Of a stretch of 64,000 nt of DNA, positions 1 through 10,813 are shown in pieces. Made by a program: the position numbers and the translations under genes. The stretch is taken from contig OZ024826.1 in assembly GCA_964016985.1 (NCBI GenBank), forward strand, positions 46,228,978 to 46,292,977, given 5' to 3'. The notes under the pieces were generated by a model that was given only the letters and a program-made list of their open reading frames with translations, made no database searches and was not told where the DNA came from. How positions within the stretch are numbered: position 1 is the stretch's first letter; the number at the start of each line of letters is the position of its first letter. The stretch is from Anodontia alba (Eukaryota > Mollusca > Bivalvia > Lucinida > Lucinidae).

Positions 1-400
1 TAAGCCGAATGCTTGTGCACTTAATAACTTCTTAATGGTTCCAAATACTTTGCAATATTTGGTAGAGGCAAAGATAAGGACCTTTAGATGTTTCGCATGC
101 AAGAAGGACAGCAACCCTCACTGTGGTTATTTCCTAATAACCTCCCCTGAATTAATTTTCTAAGCCAAATTCTTGTGTGCGCCATAACTTTTTAATGGTT
201 TGAAATATGTTGATAATATTTGGTAGAGGCATATAAGGATGAGTAAAGGCATATCGTCTTCTCACTTTTTGCATTATGTACTTATCTCCCCTGATGCCGA
301 AATCTTGTGCAGACCATAACTCCCAATCTGTTTGAGATCACTCGATAATCTTTGGTAGGAACATATATAAGGTCAAGTAGGAGTGTCGCGTGCAAGAAGG
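1..400. repeat. Tandem core repeat, about three diverged units
   Basis: Three units share the order 'gccgaat-cttgtgc', 'cataact', 'aatggttt', 'aatatttggtaga' and a 'catgcaagaaggac' line. Unit starts lie near 4, 162 and 292, giving periods of about 158 and 130 bases. The first unit may start outside the window. It looks like the internal core of an interspersed molluscan-type element rather than a gene; no credible reading frame is present. Confidence 0.6.
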
Positions 401-1190
401 ACAACTTTTGTTCTTTTGGTTGTTTTCCCAATTAACAGATACCTTTACCTTTACAAGACATTAATTTTTGCTATTATTTCTGAATATGTACACTCACATA
501 AAATATTTGCAAATATTGTGTATACTGTACTAATAATCACATCAAAAGTCACTTACAGATTTTGACAAGTAAATAAAATAAATATTATCATGCAAAATTA
601 AATCATTTACAGTACATCTACAATGATTTTCCATTTATTTTTTAGTCACATTTCATATACTCTTTGTATCTTTTTACTTTGCGCTGTGTCAATCTTTCCA
701 TGATCTCTACACCAAATTTAGAAGTGGCGTTTTTTGGGGCGATTTGCCATCTCTTCTGATGGCTATTTTTATACTATATTCTATGGGAGAATCATAGGAC
801 ACACATTAACAGAGCTGATAACGTACCCAGTGGGCACACAACGTTAAAATGACGTCGTGTCAACGTCGATGCGACAAGGGTTGACTCATATGCAATGACA
901 ACAGAAAACAGCAATTTATTAAAAAAAAAAAAAAAAAAAAAAAAAGAAAGAACAAGCGAAGATACGCTGCAACAACAACAACAACAAAAAAAAAAAACTG
1001 TCACAGAATTATTTAGACCGGTGTGTGTGTGGAGGGAGGAGTAGATCGGGAGGGGTTAAATCTTGTTTTATAGGCGCCAGATTGCTCCATTTAACCCGTA
1101 AAAATTTCAGCTATACGAATAATCATTCAGTCTGCGTAGGGATTCCCTAACTCATCAGTTAATTTACTTTATTGCATAAAAAAGCAATGT
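401..1190. other. Non-coding stretch with A-rich simple sequence
   Basis: No coding signal seen. It holds an uninterrupted poly(A) run near 920-944 and an A/CAA-rich run near 968-998. Short frames on both strands here come from those tracts. Confidence 0.6.
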
Positions 1191-1194
1191 CGCA

Positions 1195-1570
1195 TGTTAT
1201 TATGTGCATTACCTGGCGAAAAGCCGTGCATTAATAAGGCAATTCACGCGCCGTTAATGCACGGCTACAGAACTTTCCATATGATTGTACCGGGGCCACA
1301 GATTTGCTGCCGTACGAGATGTGCACTGCCCGGCCCTGGAATGAGCATAGCCCGTGGAAATAACGTTCGTGACACTTCGGTGAAAAGGCGAAACAAAATA
1401 GTGCAGGAAATAACGCAAGATGTAGCAAATGTTTTCAGTTTTTACGCAATAAAAGCAATTGGACATGGTTTTTCAATGCATTAACTTTCGCCAGGTCCCT
1501 TGTGAGGTCTTGAAAAAATTCTCCCACGGGACCTGGCGAATGTTAATGGATGAAAAACCATGTTTGATCC
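1195..1570. repeat. Fold-back repeat with two nested hairpins
   Basis: One hairpin has arms around 1220-1234 and 1252-1266 (AGCCGTGCATTAA and its complement). A larger one pairs about 1463-1508 with 1523-1568, sharing ACATGGTTTTTC and TTCGCCAGGTCCC on opposite strands. The phrase ACCTGGCGAA also occurs at the left edge near 1210, so the whole block looks like one palindromic non-autonomous element. The frame running 1194-1484 crosses it and is not regarded as a gene. Confidence 0.55.
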
Positions 1571-2670
1571 CTATAATTACAAACATATACCGTTACGGTT
1601 GCTACCCGAGCTACTCTTGCAATAACAAACATCACAAGAGAGTCACGTTTGTTCTAAACGCATTTATCCTAGACTGTTCACCATTTACAAAAATAAGGGA
1701 CTTTTTTGTGATAAAGCATAAGCTAAAACTTTAAAGAAAGACAGTAAAATGATGAATTTTGTTAATCAGAAAAATACAGAACCCGCGCCCCAACCCCCTC
1801 TCCCGCCACATCAGGACCTTCAAACATATGGGAATGGCAATATGCCGGATGCGAACAGCAAAGACCCAAACCAGCATACACATCTGAATTAGGAGACGGG
1901 GAAAATCAATCAAAAACATTAAACGGTGCGCACTGCGAAAACAAAGTAAATAAGAATTAGTGTTTCATAAAAGACGAAACATTTGAGTCTTGTTCGTACC
2001 TGCATACCTAGTTCAATTCTGCATTCTATTTCACTCATTAGTATGTTAATTAATCAAACAATCAATTAATGTAGGGATGTGGTTCAGTTTTATTTGCAAC
2101 AATAATTCATTGAATGCGCGAAACGCATCCTAGCTCCTCAATAAATGTAGTCAAGTTTATAAAATAATGCTTATTCTCTACACCTCTGCATCTTTTATTA
2201 TCTACTATTTTGTCCGTACATGCTCTGTTTTTCCTCATCATTTTGTCACTTATAGCAATAATTTTGGTTGCTTATGTTCTGCAGACGTGTTTTCCTAAGA
2301 CACGACTCGGCTATGTCTTTCATTTAAACTATATCCAACAATGAGTCCCATGCGGTCTACCTATATCCCATAATAGTACCTGCTTAAAATACATTGATTT
2401 CTGGATTTCGTACAAACGCTTTGTAACAGTGTGATATTGTATGAAAGAGACTTGATCCTATCACCGCCTCTGAAATAGACAAATGCCAGTTTTCCAGTAG
2501 AATAGCCTCTCCGAGGCAAAAGATGTGAAAATTTGAAAATGGCCATAACCATGGGGTTAATATCAAAATCTTTACCTGTGCTGTTGACCAAGCCGCTGTA
2601 ACAGTTTATCTTGCCCCCTGGGCAGCTTCTCAGTTATTTGAACAGAAGTAATGTATGCTTTTTCTAATTA
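1571..2670. other. Unique-looking non-coding sequence
   Basis: AT-rich, with no splice-flanked conserved frame, RNA gene or repeat that I can recognise on either strand. Confidence 0.5.
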
Positions 2671-2674
2671 TTCT

Positions 2675-4620
2675 CTTTAAGCCATGAGGTTGGGACCAAG
2701 ATAATGTGGCAGTAGCATTTTCCTCCCCAAACTCCAAAAGTCCTTGCACACACAGCTTAGAAAGATTTTTTAATCATTATTAATAAAATTGTTCATTATT
2801 ATTAATAACAGGTTATTTTAGAAATTCAAATATTCTAATGTTATTTCCTGTCGTTATGTAAACAGGATGGGGTTAGGTGGGGTGGAGGGTCAGATACTCT
2901 GGCCTGGGCAGCTTGCCCCCCTCCCCACCCCCGCCCCACCACCTCCCCCACTAATGGGAATTCAGCAAACTCAGATCAGAAAAGCTATTTTAAGCATCTT
3001 AAGCATAAATTTCTAATGCATAGACATTAGAATTGTATTAATACCTGCTTTTACCTATTCTTTTCTCTTTATGGGAAGGTGTTAGAGTCAAAATACTGTG
3101 GCCCTAGAAATTCGCAGAAAATTTTGGGTACATAGTTCAGAAAATTATTTGTATCGTCTTTAAAACAATTTCCCAAGAGGTCATTTGAATATTTTTTTTA
3201 TATTTTGCTATTATCTATCTTTCTTCAGACAGGAAGGGGTGGGGGTTGGGTAAGATACCCTAGCCTGAGCAGCCTGCCCTCCGGGGTGAAGCTACCCCGG
3301 CCTGATTAGCTTGCCCCCCACCCCCACCCATTAAAACTAAGGTAACTCAGATCAGAAAAGTTATTTAAGTATTTTAAACACTTAGTTCTAATGCATAGAC
3401 ATTAGATTTGTCATTATATTTGCTTTTACCTATTTATCTGTTTACAGAAAGGTCTTAGGGCCAAACTAATGTGACCTGAGCAGTTTTCTCCCAACCATAG
3501 ACATTTCTGTAAACAAAGTTCAGAAAATTATTTTTATAATTTTTCGATTTCCAATTTAACAGGTCATTTGAATATTACAATTATTTGCTATAATCTATAT
3601 TTCTGTTGACAGAAAGGGGTGGGGGTTAGATACCCTGGCCTGGGCAGCTTGCCCCCCCCCACCGGGGTGAAGATACCCTGGCCTGGGCAGCTTGTCCTCC
3701 CCCCAACCCCCCGCCCACCACCCCCACCCCCATCCATGCAAACTTAGCTAGTTACGATCAGAAAAGTTATTTTAGCATTTTAAACATAAATTTCTAATGC
3801 ATAGACATTAGATTTGCCATTATAATTGCTTTTACCTATTTTTCGCTTTACAGGTAGGTGTTAGGGCCAAAAATATTTGGCCCGAGCAGTTTGCTCTAAA
3901 CCTCAGTTTACATACTCTTGTTTGTAAACAAAATTAAGAAAATTATTTTTATCAATTTAAAAAAAATCCCATTGAACAGGCCATGTGAATATTACAATTA
4001 TTTGCTATAATCTATCTTTCTGCCGACAGGAAGGGGTGGGGGTAAGATACCCTGGCCTGGGCAGCTTGCCCCCCACCCCTCCCCGGAGTTGAAGATACCC
4101 TGGCCTGGGCAGCTTCCCCCTTCCCATGCAAACTTAGCTAACTCAGACCAGAAAAGTTATTTTAGCATTTTAAACATAAATGTCTAATGTACAGACATTA
4201 GATTTGCCATTGTAACTGCTTTTACCTATTTTTCACTTTATAGAAATGTGTTTGGGCCAAAAGAATTTGGCCCGAGCAGTTTGCTTCCAACCTCAGATAC
4301 TCTTTTAAACAAAGTGCAGAAAATTATTTTTGTCATTTTATAATAATTTTCCATTGAACAGGTCATTTGAATATTACAATTATTTGCTATTACCTATCTT
4401 TCTGCCGACAGGAAGGTGTGTGTGTGGGGGGGGGGGGGGGGAGGGGGCGGGGGTTAAGATACCCTGGCCTGGGCAGCTTGCCCCCCTCCTCGGGGGTGAA
4501 GATACCCTGGACTGTGCAACTTGCCCCCAACTCATGCAAACTTAGCTAACTCAAATCAGAAAAGTTATTTTAGCATTTTAAACATAAATTGCCATTATAA
4601 CTGCTTTTATTATTCTTTCA
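2675..4620. repeat. Tandem array, unit about 375-405 bp, about 4.5-5 copies
   Basis: Each unit contains, in order, a G-rich line (AGGAAGGGGTGGGGGT), one or two copies of ACCCTGGCCTGGGCAGCTTG, a C-rich run, CAGAAAAGTTATTTTAGCAT, TCTAATGCATAGACATTAGA, CTTTTACCTATT, a GGCC-GAGCAGTTTGCT line and GGTCATTTGAATATTACAA. CTTTTACCTATT recurs near 3049, 3424, 3830 and 4222. The ACCCTGGCCTGGGCAG subunit is itself duplicated in several units. The first unit is the most diverged. The central array is similar enough across units to suggest recent homogenisation. No coding function is seen. Confidence 0.8.
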
Positions 4621-4654
4621 TTTAATGTTACATTTATTTGCATGCCATCACCAT

Positions 4655-5215
4655 TTTAGCTCACCTGAGCAAATCTCAGGGTGAGCTGTTGTGATAACCC
4701 TCTGTCCGTCGTCATCCGTCGTCCTCCGTCAGCCGTCCATCGTCTGTCGTCAACAATAAGTTTGTAAACACTCTAAAGGTCTAAGATTTATCCAATCTTG
4801 ATTAAAAATTGATCAGAATGTTTGCCCGTATTAAATCTAGGTCAAGTTTGAAACTGGGTCACTTGGGATTAGAAACTTGGTCACCAGGTCAAATCAAAGG
4901 AAATATATGGTTAACACTCTAGATGCAATCATCATGAACCTTGCTCAAAATGTTTGTCTTGATGATTTTGAGGTCAAGTTTGAAACTGGGTACTTAGGGT
5001 AAAAAACTAGGTCACTGTGCCAAATCAAAGGAAAAAACCTTGTTAACATTCTAGAGGTCACAGTTTTGAAGCAGCCATCCTGAATCTTGCTCAAAATGTT
5101 TGTCTTGATGATTTCTAGGTCAAATACGAAACAGGGTTACTTGGGATAAAAAATTAGGTCGCCGGACCAAATCAAAGGAAGACCTTGTTAACACTGTAGA
5201 GATCTTCAAAACTTG
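4655..5215 (+). repeat. Interspersed repeat with AGCTCACCTGAG hairpin head
   Basis: The left edge is a short hairpin (AGCTCACCTGAG ... CTCAGGGTGAGCT) followed by a GTCCGTCGTC-rich line. Then come three diverged core units with GGTCAAGTTTGAAACTGGGT, GGTCAAATCAAAGGAAA and GTTAACACTCTAGA, with starts near 4841, 4973 and 5119 (periods of about 132 and 146). From memory this is a very common repeat layout in bivalve genomes; that is recall, not a database result. Confidence 0.7.
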
Positions 5216-6055
5216 TTCTATCATATATGTGTTGATGCAGAATCATTTGTAACCGATTTCTTCAAACAGTCGCTCTGAAATTGGTAGATAGTTTCGGCCA
5301 TAAGCTCTTCAGCCAATTCGTTCCCAAACGTTTTGTGTTTTTGAAAATATATAGACCGCACATGAACAACTGAAGTGGCTGCAATGTGTTTCATATTCAT
5401 TTTGTCATTTATGAAAATTTAACATTGAAATAAAAAGCTAAATAAGAAATTTCAGGCTAAAATAAAACATTAAAACATACAAGAATCGATCTAACGTTTG
5501 GCTTTATCCCGGTTAATGTCCTTTCGATACTGTTCAAGATTGCTGTGTCAGTTTTTATTTTAAAGACTCTTGAACACTCAACAGGGGCAGATAACGCTAA
5601 GATACTCCAATGATATTTACTTGGTATACTAAGTTAGTAGCTTATTTTACTTAGTTTTCGTCCCTACCCACCCGTCAATGTATGTTCCATCTTTCCTAAC
5701 CGATCACAATAGATTCACCTACCACATATACTTATCTCTTACACAGTATATACCACCTACCGAAACGACTTAATATATGATTTTCTTTGGTGATATCTTC
5801 GCTCACCTTAACTGCTTGCATAATTAGCTAAATTACTCAACTGAAAAAAAAAAAGAATTCAATTGGAAGTATTTTAATATAATAAACTTTGATGTTTTAT
5901 TATATATAAAAATGTAAACACAAATAACAACAAGTTATTGCAGTCAATCCCTGCTGATATGATTCAAAAGATCAGCATCAAGCTTAAGTATTAGTTTACA
6001 TCAGCGATGAATCACGAACATTTCTATTACATAATAAATAATTAAAGGATAAATT
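5216..6055. other. Non-coding AT-rich stretch
   Basis: No gene, RNA or clear repeat recognised. It ends where LINE endonuclease similarity begins. Confidence 0.5.
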
Positions 6056-7456
6056 TATTACTATGCCACATAAACTCTAAACTTGCTGTAATAACTCTGG
6101 GCTCTTGTGGAACTATTATAAATGATGACGTTGCTGTGTATGTTAAGTGAAATATTGTGTGTACACGTAGAACAAACTTAGAAAGCCAGGGTATAGAATG
6201 TGTTTGGATAGAAATCCGTCTCAAGGGAAAACGTTTATTGGTTGGTACATTTTACAGACCACCAAACTCTGATCAGTTGAAATTAGAAGCCATAGATAAT
6301 TCAATTAATTTGGCCAATGACACTACAATTTCTGATATTATAATATCTGGCGGTTTCGATTTTGACATGCTTAAAGGTGTTTCTAGAAAGAAAATTAACA
6401 ATGTATGTCACAATATGACTTACATCAAATTATAAATGCACCTACCCATTTTACTGAAAAGTCTTCAAACTTTCTTGATATTAATCTTGTTACTCAAACT
6501 TTCTTGATATTATTCTCGTTACTAATACTAATAATGTTTTATTCAGTGGAGTAAGAGAGCCATTTTAAATCAAGATGTAAGATATAATTGCCCTGTATTC
6601 AGTGTTTTCATCTTTTTGATGTTTATTCAAATTTACTAAGCCACACCCCGTTCCATTCAAAAGATAAATGGAAATATGAAGAAGAAAACTATGTAGAGTT
6701 GAAACATAATTTTAATAGCACTGACTAGAATGCACTTTTGATATAGATATACTTCAAATATAATAAACCATGTCCTAGCATTAGCCAAAGAATCAATACT
6801 GAACCAATATGTTGTTATAAGACATTCAGATCCACCTTAGATGCGTAACTAGTTACCAAAGTTCATGAGACAAAGAAAACAATTATATGATAAGGCAAAA
6901 CATACCAAAGACACTCAACATTAGAATGCATATAAAAGAGTAAGAAATCAAACAATTAATAAACTAAGGAAACCGAAAAAAAAAATTTAATAATCTGGCG
7001 GGAAAACTAAAAAAACCTTATTACCAAAAAGTAAAAAATGGTGGAAAATATTAAAGACATTCATTCCTCTACATGATTTAAGTATTCCCCCACTTAAGCA
7101 TAACGACGAAATATTTACAAAACAAATTGACAAAGCCAAGTTATTAAATAAGTATTTTAAGAAACAGAGTAGTATAGGTGATGGCGGCAAGGTTTTATTA
7201 AATATTGAGTTGAGAAATACTGCAAACCATCTATCCTATCTACAATTTAGTTAGGACGAGTTGAGGCTGATTTTAAATTCACTGAAAACAGGTAAAGCAT
7301 CGGGTCCTGACAGTATAAACAATTTAATATTGAAAACGTGTGCAAATGTTCTAATGCCTTAGAAATGATAAATGTAACACAGATTGTTTTAAAAAAAATG
7401 ACACTTCTGACTGTAAAAATTACATGCCAATATCGTTACTAAGTGCATTGGGTAAA

Positions 7457-7696
7457 AAAGGTAAGAAAAAACCCCAGGGAGCGCCACAATCACAAACCGC
7501 AGCTCTTTATAAATAAGAATCATGAGGAAGAGGAATACGAAAGGTGATTTTAAAGTGCAAACTCTGGCACTTGAAAAAATAACGACATTAAGGGGAGACT
7601 TTCTAGGGTCTCCACACGGCACAAACACAACAGGCGTGGTATGCAAAAGAAAAAGTCCAGGGAGTGCCACCATAAAAAACGCAGCCCTTAAGAAAA
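7457..7696. repeat. 240-bp insert in the LINE RT region carrying two copies of a short dispersed motif
   Basis: It lies between ...LSALGK (GGGTAAA) and AFENVVLKHV (GCCTTTGAA), which are adjacent in an uninterrupted RT. It begins AAAGGTAAGA and contains CCAGGGAGCGCCACAATCAC. A second, truncated motif copy lies near 7646-7690 with AAGTCCAGGGAGTGCCACCA, after about 100 bases of unrelated sequence. Short minus-strand frames across it are by-products. Confidence 0.7.
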
Positions 7697-7884
7697 GCCT
7701 TTGAAAATGTTGTTCTTAAACATGTTTTAATTGCTTTCACGCTAATAATATAATATCATCTCTACAGTCGGGTTTCATTCCTGGTGATTCCATTGTAAAT
7801 CAACTCATTGATATTTACAATACTTTTTGAAAAGCGCTCGACGATGGTCTTGAAGTAAGATCAGTGTTTTGTGACATTAGTAAA

Positions 7885-7948
7885 AAAGGGTAAGAGAAAA
7901 GTCCAGGGAGTCCCACAATCACAAACCGCATCCCTTCCCAGACCCCAA
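7885..7948. repeat. 64-bp dispersed insert with intron-like ends in the LINE RT motif A
   Basis: It separates FCDISK (AGTAAA) from AFNRVWH (GCGTTC). Within it, 7890-7941 starts GTAAGAG and ends CCCTTCCCAG. Removing those 52 bases would restore the RT reading frame with four extra residues, while leaving them in gives a stop after DISKKG. Homology with the copy at 58633 extends a few bases past the CAG, so a plain short interspersed insert remains the simpler reading. Confidence 0.65.
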
Positions 7949-8481
7949 GCGTTCAATCGCGTCTGGCACAAGGGACTAATATTCAAGCTAAAATCAGTTG
8001 GAATAACCGGTAAACTCCTAGATTGGTTCTGCAATTATTTGTCAAATAGCAAACAGCACGTAGTTTTGAAAGGCGTCTCCTTAGACTTGGCTATTATTAA
8101 TGCAGGAATTCCACAGGGTTCGATTTTAGGACCGCTTTTATTTTTGGTTATATTGATGGCATCGTTGAAGACATTAACTCTGTAACACTGGTACTCGTGG
8201 ATGATACTAGCTTATATCTATTAGTTGCTAGACCCTTCAAAACGCTCATGTACTTAATCAAGACTTACTAAAGATTACAGACTTGGCTGATTAATGACCC
8301 CCAAAAGACTGAATCTCTTTTACTGTCCCGAAAATCAATAAAATTTTACACCCATCCCTGTTAATGAGCAATCATGCAAAAGTCGAAGTAGAAACACACA
8401 AACATCTTGTTGTTATTCTTAAAAATAATTGTAATAGTCATATCAGCGTGATCTCTTCAAACGCTTGGCAACGTATATATA

Positions 8482-9814
8482 CGAGGGATGTTCGAAATGA
8501 ATTGCTTATTGTCCTCTAGCTCGATATCCACGTGGGGCACGATAAAAACCAATACATACCTGTATAGGGCTATTCAATATCTACACAATGGTATATAAAT
8601 CTACATGTTAGACTAAGTGTAAGACATAAAATTTGCCATTTGAATACACGCAGTCATTGACCACTGCAGTAAAAATGGTTGGTAGAAGCAACGACAAAAA
8701 TGATGAAATACGAGCTTACATGAAAGCTCGCTAAAAACTTGGTTGTTCTTTGAAGAAGCTGATGACTGAAATTTTTACTGCTTTTGGACCTTCTTGTGTG
8801 TCTTATGACACAGTTCGGCGGTGGAAAAAGAAATTTGAGTCTGGTGTAGAGTCCATAAAAAATGCACCGAAATCAGGTAGGTCAAAATCTGCATCTCGTA
8901 AAGAAATCGTTTCCAAAATAAAGGAAATCATTGAAGGAGATGCCAGATTTACAGTTCATGATATTGCACGAAAGGTAGGCATATCACTATCAACGGTTCA
9001 CCTTATTTTGAAGAAGCATTTGAAAGTCAGAAAGATTTCTGCTAGATGGGTGCCACATCTGTTGACTGACCAGCAAAAGAGGCAACGGGTTAAAGTGGCC
9101 AAAAAGCTGCTTCAAATGTTTCCAAAATATGACAAAAAGCAGTTTGCCAATGTCGTCACATGTGATGAAACCTGGGTCCATTATTTTGAGCCCATCAGAA
9201 AGGTTAGCAATAAGAACTGGGCCACTAAACACAGCAAACGCCCAATAATTGCCAAACGTTCTTTGAGTATAAAGAAGGTTTTGTATGGAATCTTCTTCTC
9301 TGGTGAAGGAGTCGCAATAAAAGTGCCAGTGAAAAAGTGCAAAAGCATCACCGGAAAGTACTACAAAGACGTAGTACTGAAGTAACTGAAAAAGTATTGT
9401 CAGAAATGACGCCCTGCCACTGGTTTTAAACATGTCCGTCTTCTACATGACAATGCCCCAGCTCATACCTCCGCAATAGTTACGGCGTTTTTGAAGAAAG
9501 AAAAAGTACTTGTTTTGCCTCACCCCCCGTATTCCCCAGACCTTGCCCCATGTGATTACTTTTTGTTTCCGAAATTGAAAGCATTCCTTGCTGGGCGGAA
9601 ATACCAGTCCCGACAGGCTCTTGGATCTGCCATCCATCAGTACCTTATTACTGTGCCCAAATCAGCGTACCGTGACGCCTTCAAGAAGTGGATATATCGG
9701 CTGAAACTTTGCATTTCTAGCCACGGGGAGTACTTCGAGGGCATGAAATGAGTATTTTTGGGCTAACTTGAAAGAAGTCTCCAGATAGAAATAAGCAATT
9801 CATTTCGAACATCC

Positions 9815-9818
<4 letters not shown>
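8482..9818 (+). mobile_element. Full-length mariner-type DNA transposon, 1337 bp
   Basis: The ends are near-identical 29-base terminal inverted repeats (left CGAGGGATGTTCGAAATGAA, right the complement with one difference, TGAGGG). Both are flanked by the TA dinucleotide expected of Tc1/mariner insertion. It encloses one transposase frame. On the left it abuts the degenerate LINE. On the right it continues directly into a (TA)n microsatellite, so the insertion site was probably TA-rich or the TA tract grew beside it. Confidence 0.92.
8675..9751 (+). pseudogene. Mariner transposase, DD34D, inactivated by three stop codons
   Basis: Transposase cuts the element out at its inverted repeats and inserts it at TA. 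From the ATG at 8675 (MVGRSND) one continuous frame of 358 codons runs to the TGA at 9749-9751, close to the usual ~345. The N-terminal part has two helix-turn-helix regions (YDTVRRWKKKF; FTVHDIARKVGISLSTV). The catalytic residues are D164 in TCDETWVHYFEP, D259 in LLHDNAPAH and D294 in YSPDLAPCDYFLF, with exactly 34 residues between the last two. In-frame stops are TAA at 8732-8734, TAA at 9383-9385 and TGA at 9407-9409; no frameshift is apparent. The absence of indels and the near-perfect terminal repeats argue for a fairly young copy. The product is a broken enzyme unless sequencing errors are involved. Confidence 0.9.

Positions 9819-9905
<87 letters not shown>
9819..9905. repeat. (TA)n microsatellite
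   Basis: About 43 uninterrupted TA units directly follow the mariner right end. The tyrosine/isoleucine-rich frame drawn across it is meaningless. Confidence 0.95.
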
Positions 9906-9909
<4 letters not shown>

Positions 9910-10565
9910 CACAGCACTTGCGGTGACATGCAATGGTGTTATTGATATTGGAAATATGTATGTTTAGACGCTTATTAATTAAGAACACAAATAATAGCAA
10001 AGACTGTAGCAGTTATTTTATTGTTTAACTGATTGATAAATTTCCAATAAATTTCTCATATCATTGTTCAATCATCGACATCCGTCGACAACAGTACCCT
10101 AAAAAATTACAAGTCATCGACAGCAGTATCGACAAAAAAAAAAACAAAAAAAAAACAAACAACAAAAAAACAAAGTACCGCAAATGCATATTAAGCACAT
10201 ATAGACACACACAACCAATTGATTATCATGTGTACTTATAGCATATCTACATAATTCTGCCCTCGATTTGCCATGACACAGAACAAATACCACGTATTTT
10301 CCAGGAAATGCTTATTTTTCAAATTTTCAACAATCGATCAGCCAGTCACTCAAAACAATTTTATGAACAACTAATATTAAAGAAATAGTCTGAACACGTA
10401 AATATTGAAACAAACCCTAAAATTATATCCCTAGCGGGCATCAAAGCAAAGTCACTCGTACTGCTCGGTCAAAAACCATATGTCTCGGTTGACAGCAATT
10501 TTACGCAGCACCGGGTCGGTCGACAGCACAGGTAGCTATTTCGGTATAAGCCCCGTGATAACATT
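9906..10565. other. Non-coding, A-rich
   Basis: No gene seen. It includes an A/CAA-rich run near 10130-10175 and two short ATCGACA-type repeats near 10074-10130. Confidence 0.5.
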
Positions 10566-10813
10566 CAGGGCCCGGTTGTTCAAAGCATCGTTAGCTTAAC
10601 GAGCTTGTTAAGGGTCATTTCGTTAACTGTTTTAGCGGATTCAATATACAATTTTCAGAAATTTTTGGCTGAAGAAATGTGAGTAGCTTTTGCACTGCAA
10701 AAGCTACTCACATTTTTCAGCAAAAAAAATCAGCATATTTGCGTATCACTCAATTAAAATTTTAACGAATCGTTAACTAACGACGTCGTTAGCTTTGAAC
10801 ACCTGGGCCCAGA
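10566..10813. mobile_element. Palindromic MITE with GGGCCCGGTTGTTCAAAGC ends
   Basis: The left end GGGCCCGGTTGTTCAAAGC matches the complement of the right end (GCTTTGAACACCTGGGCCC). Inside, CGTTAGC/GTTAACG lines repeat in inverted order. The centre is a hairpin, GTGAGTAGCTTTTGC paired with GCAAAAGCTACTCAC near 10680-10712. The whole ~248 bp can fold on itself and has no coding capacity. Elements with these ends are, as I recall, widespread in invertebrates. Confidence 0.8.

Larger units (their letters stand above)
6060..8481 (+). pseudogene. Degenerate non-LTR retrotransposon (APE endonuclease + reverse transcriptase)
   Basis: Non-LTR retrotransposons encode an AP-like endonuclease that nicks target DNA and a reverse transcriptase that primes from the nick. 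The endonuclease part is visible at about 6110-6440, with CVWIEI, GTFYRPPNS and IISGGFDFDML (a decayed SGDFN motif). RT parts follow: WWKILKTFIP near 7035, GKASGPDSINNLILK near 7290, SGFIPGDSIVNQLI near 7768, CDISK...AFNRVWHKGL split around 7885-7948, AGIPQGSILGPLLF near 8105, and a VDDTSLYLLV active-site box near 8190 where the first residue of YxDD is changed. Several frameshifts and stops exist, so no protein can be made. Two foreign inserts interrupt it (7457-7696 and 7885-7948). It ends in AWQRI exactly where a mariner begins. It belongs to the same Jockey/CR1/I-like group as the copy at 59.5-62.4 kb; the exact clade is not resolved. Confidence 0.85.

Noticed and set aside
1194..1484. 96-codon plus-strand frame
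   Set aside because: Runs through the palindromic block and ends inside a hairpin arm; overlapping minus frames are equally open.
9800..10000. Reading frame with a long Y/I repeat across (TA)n
   Set aside because: It is a direct translation of a microsatellite; the same happens at 58765-58956.
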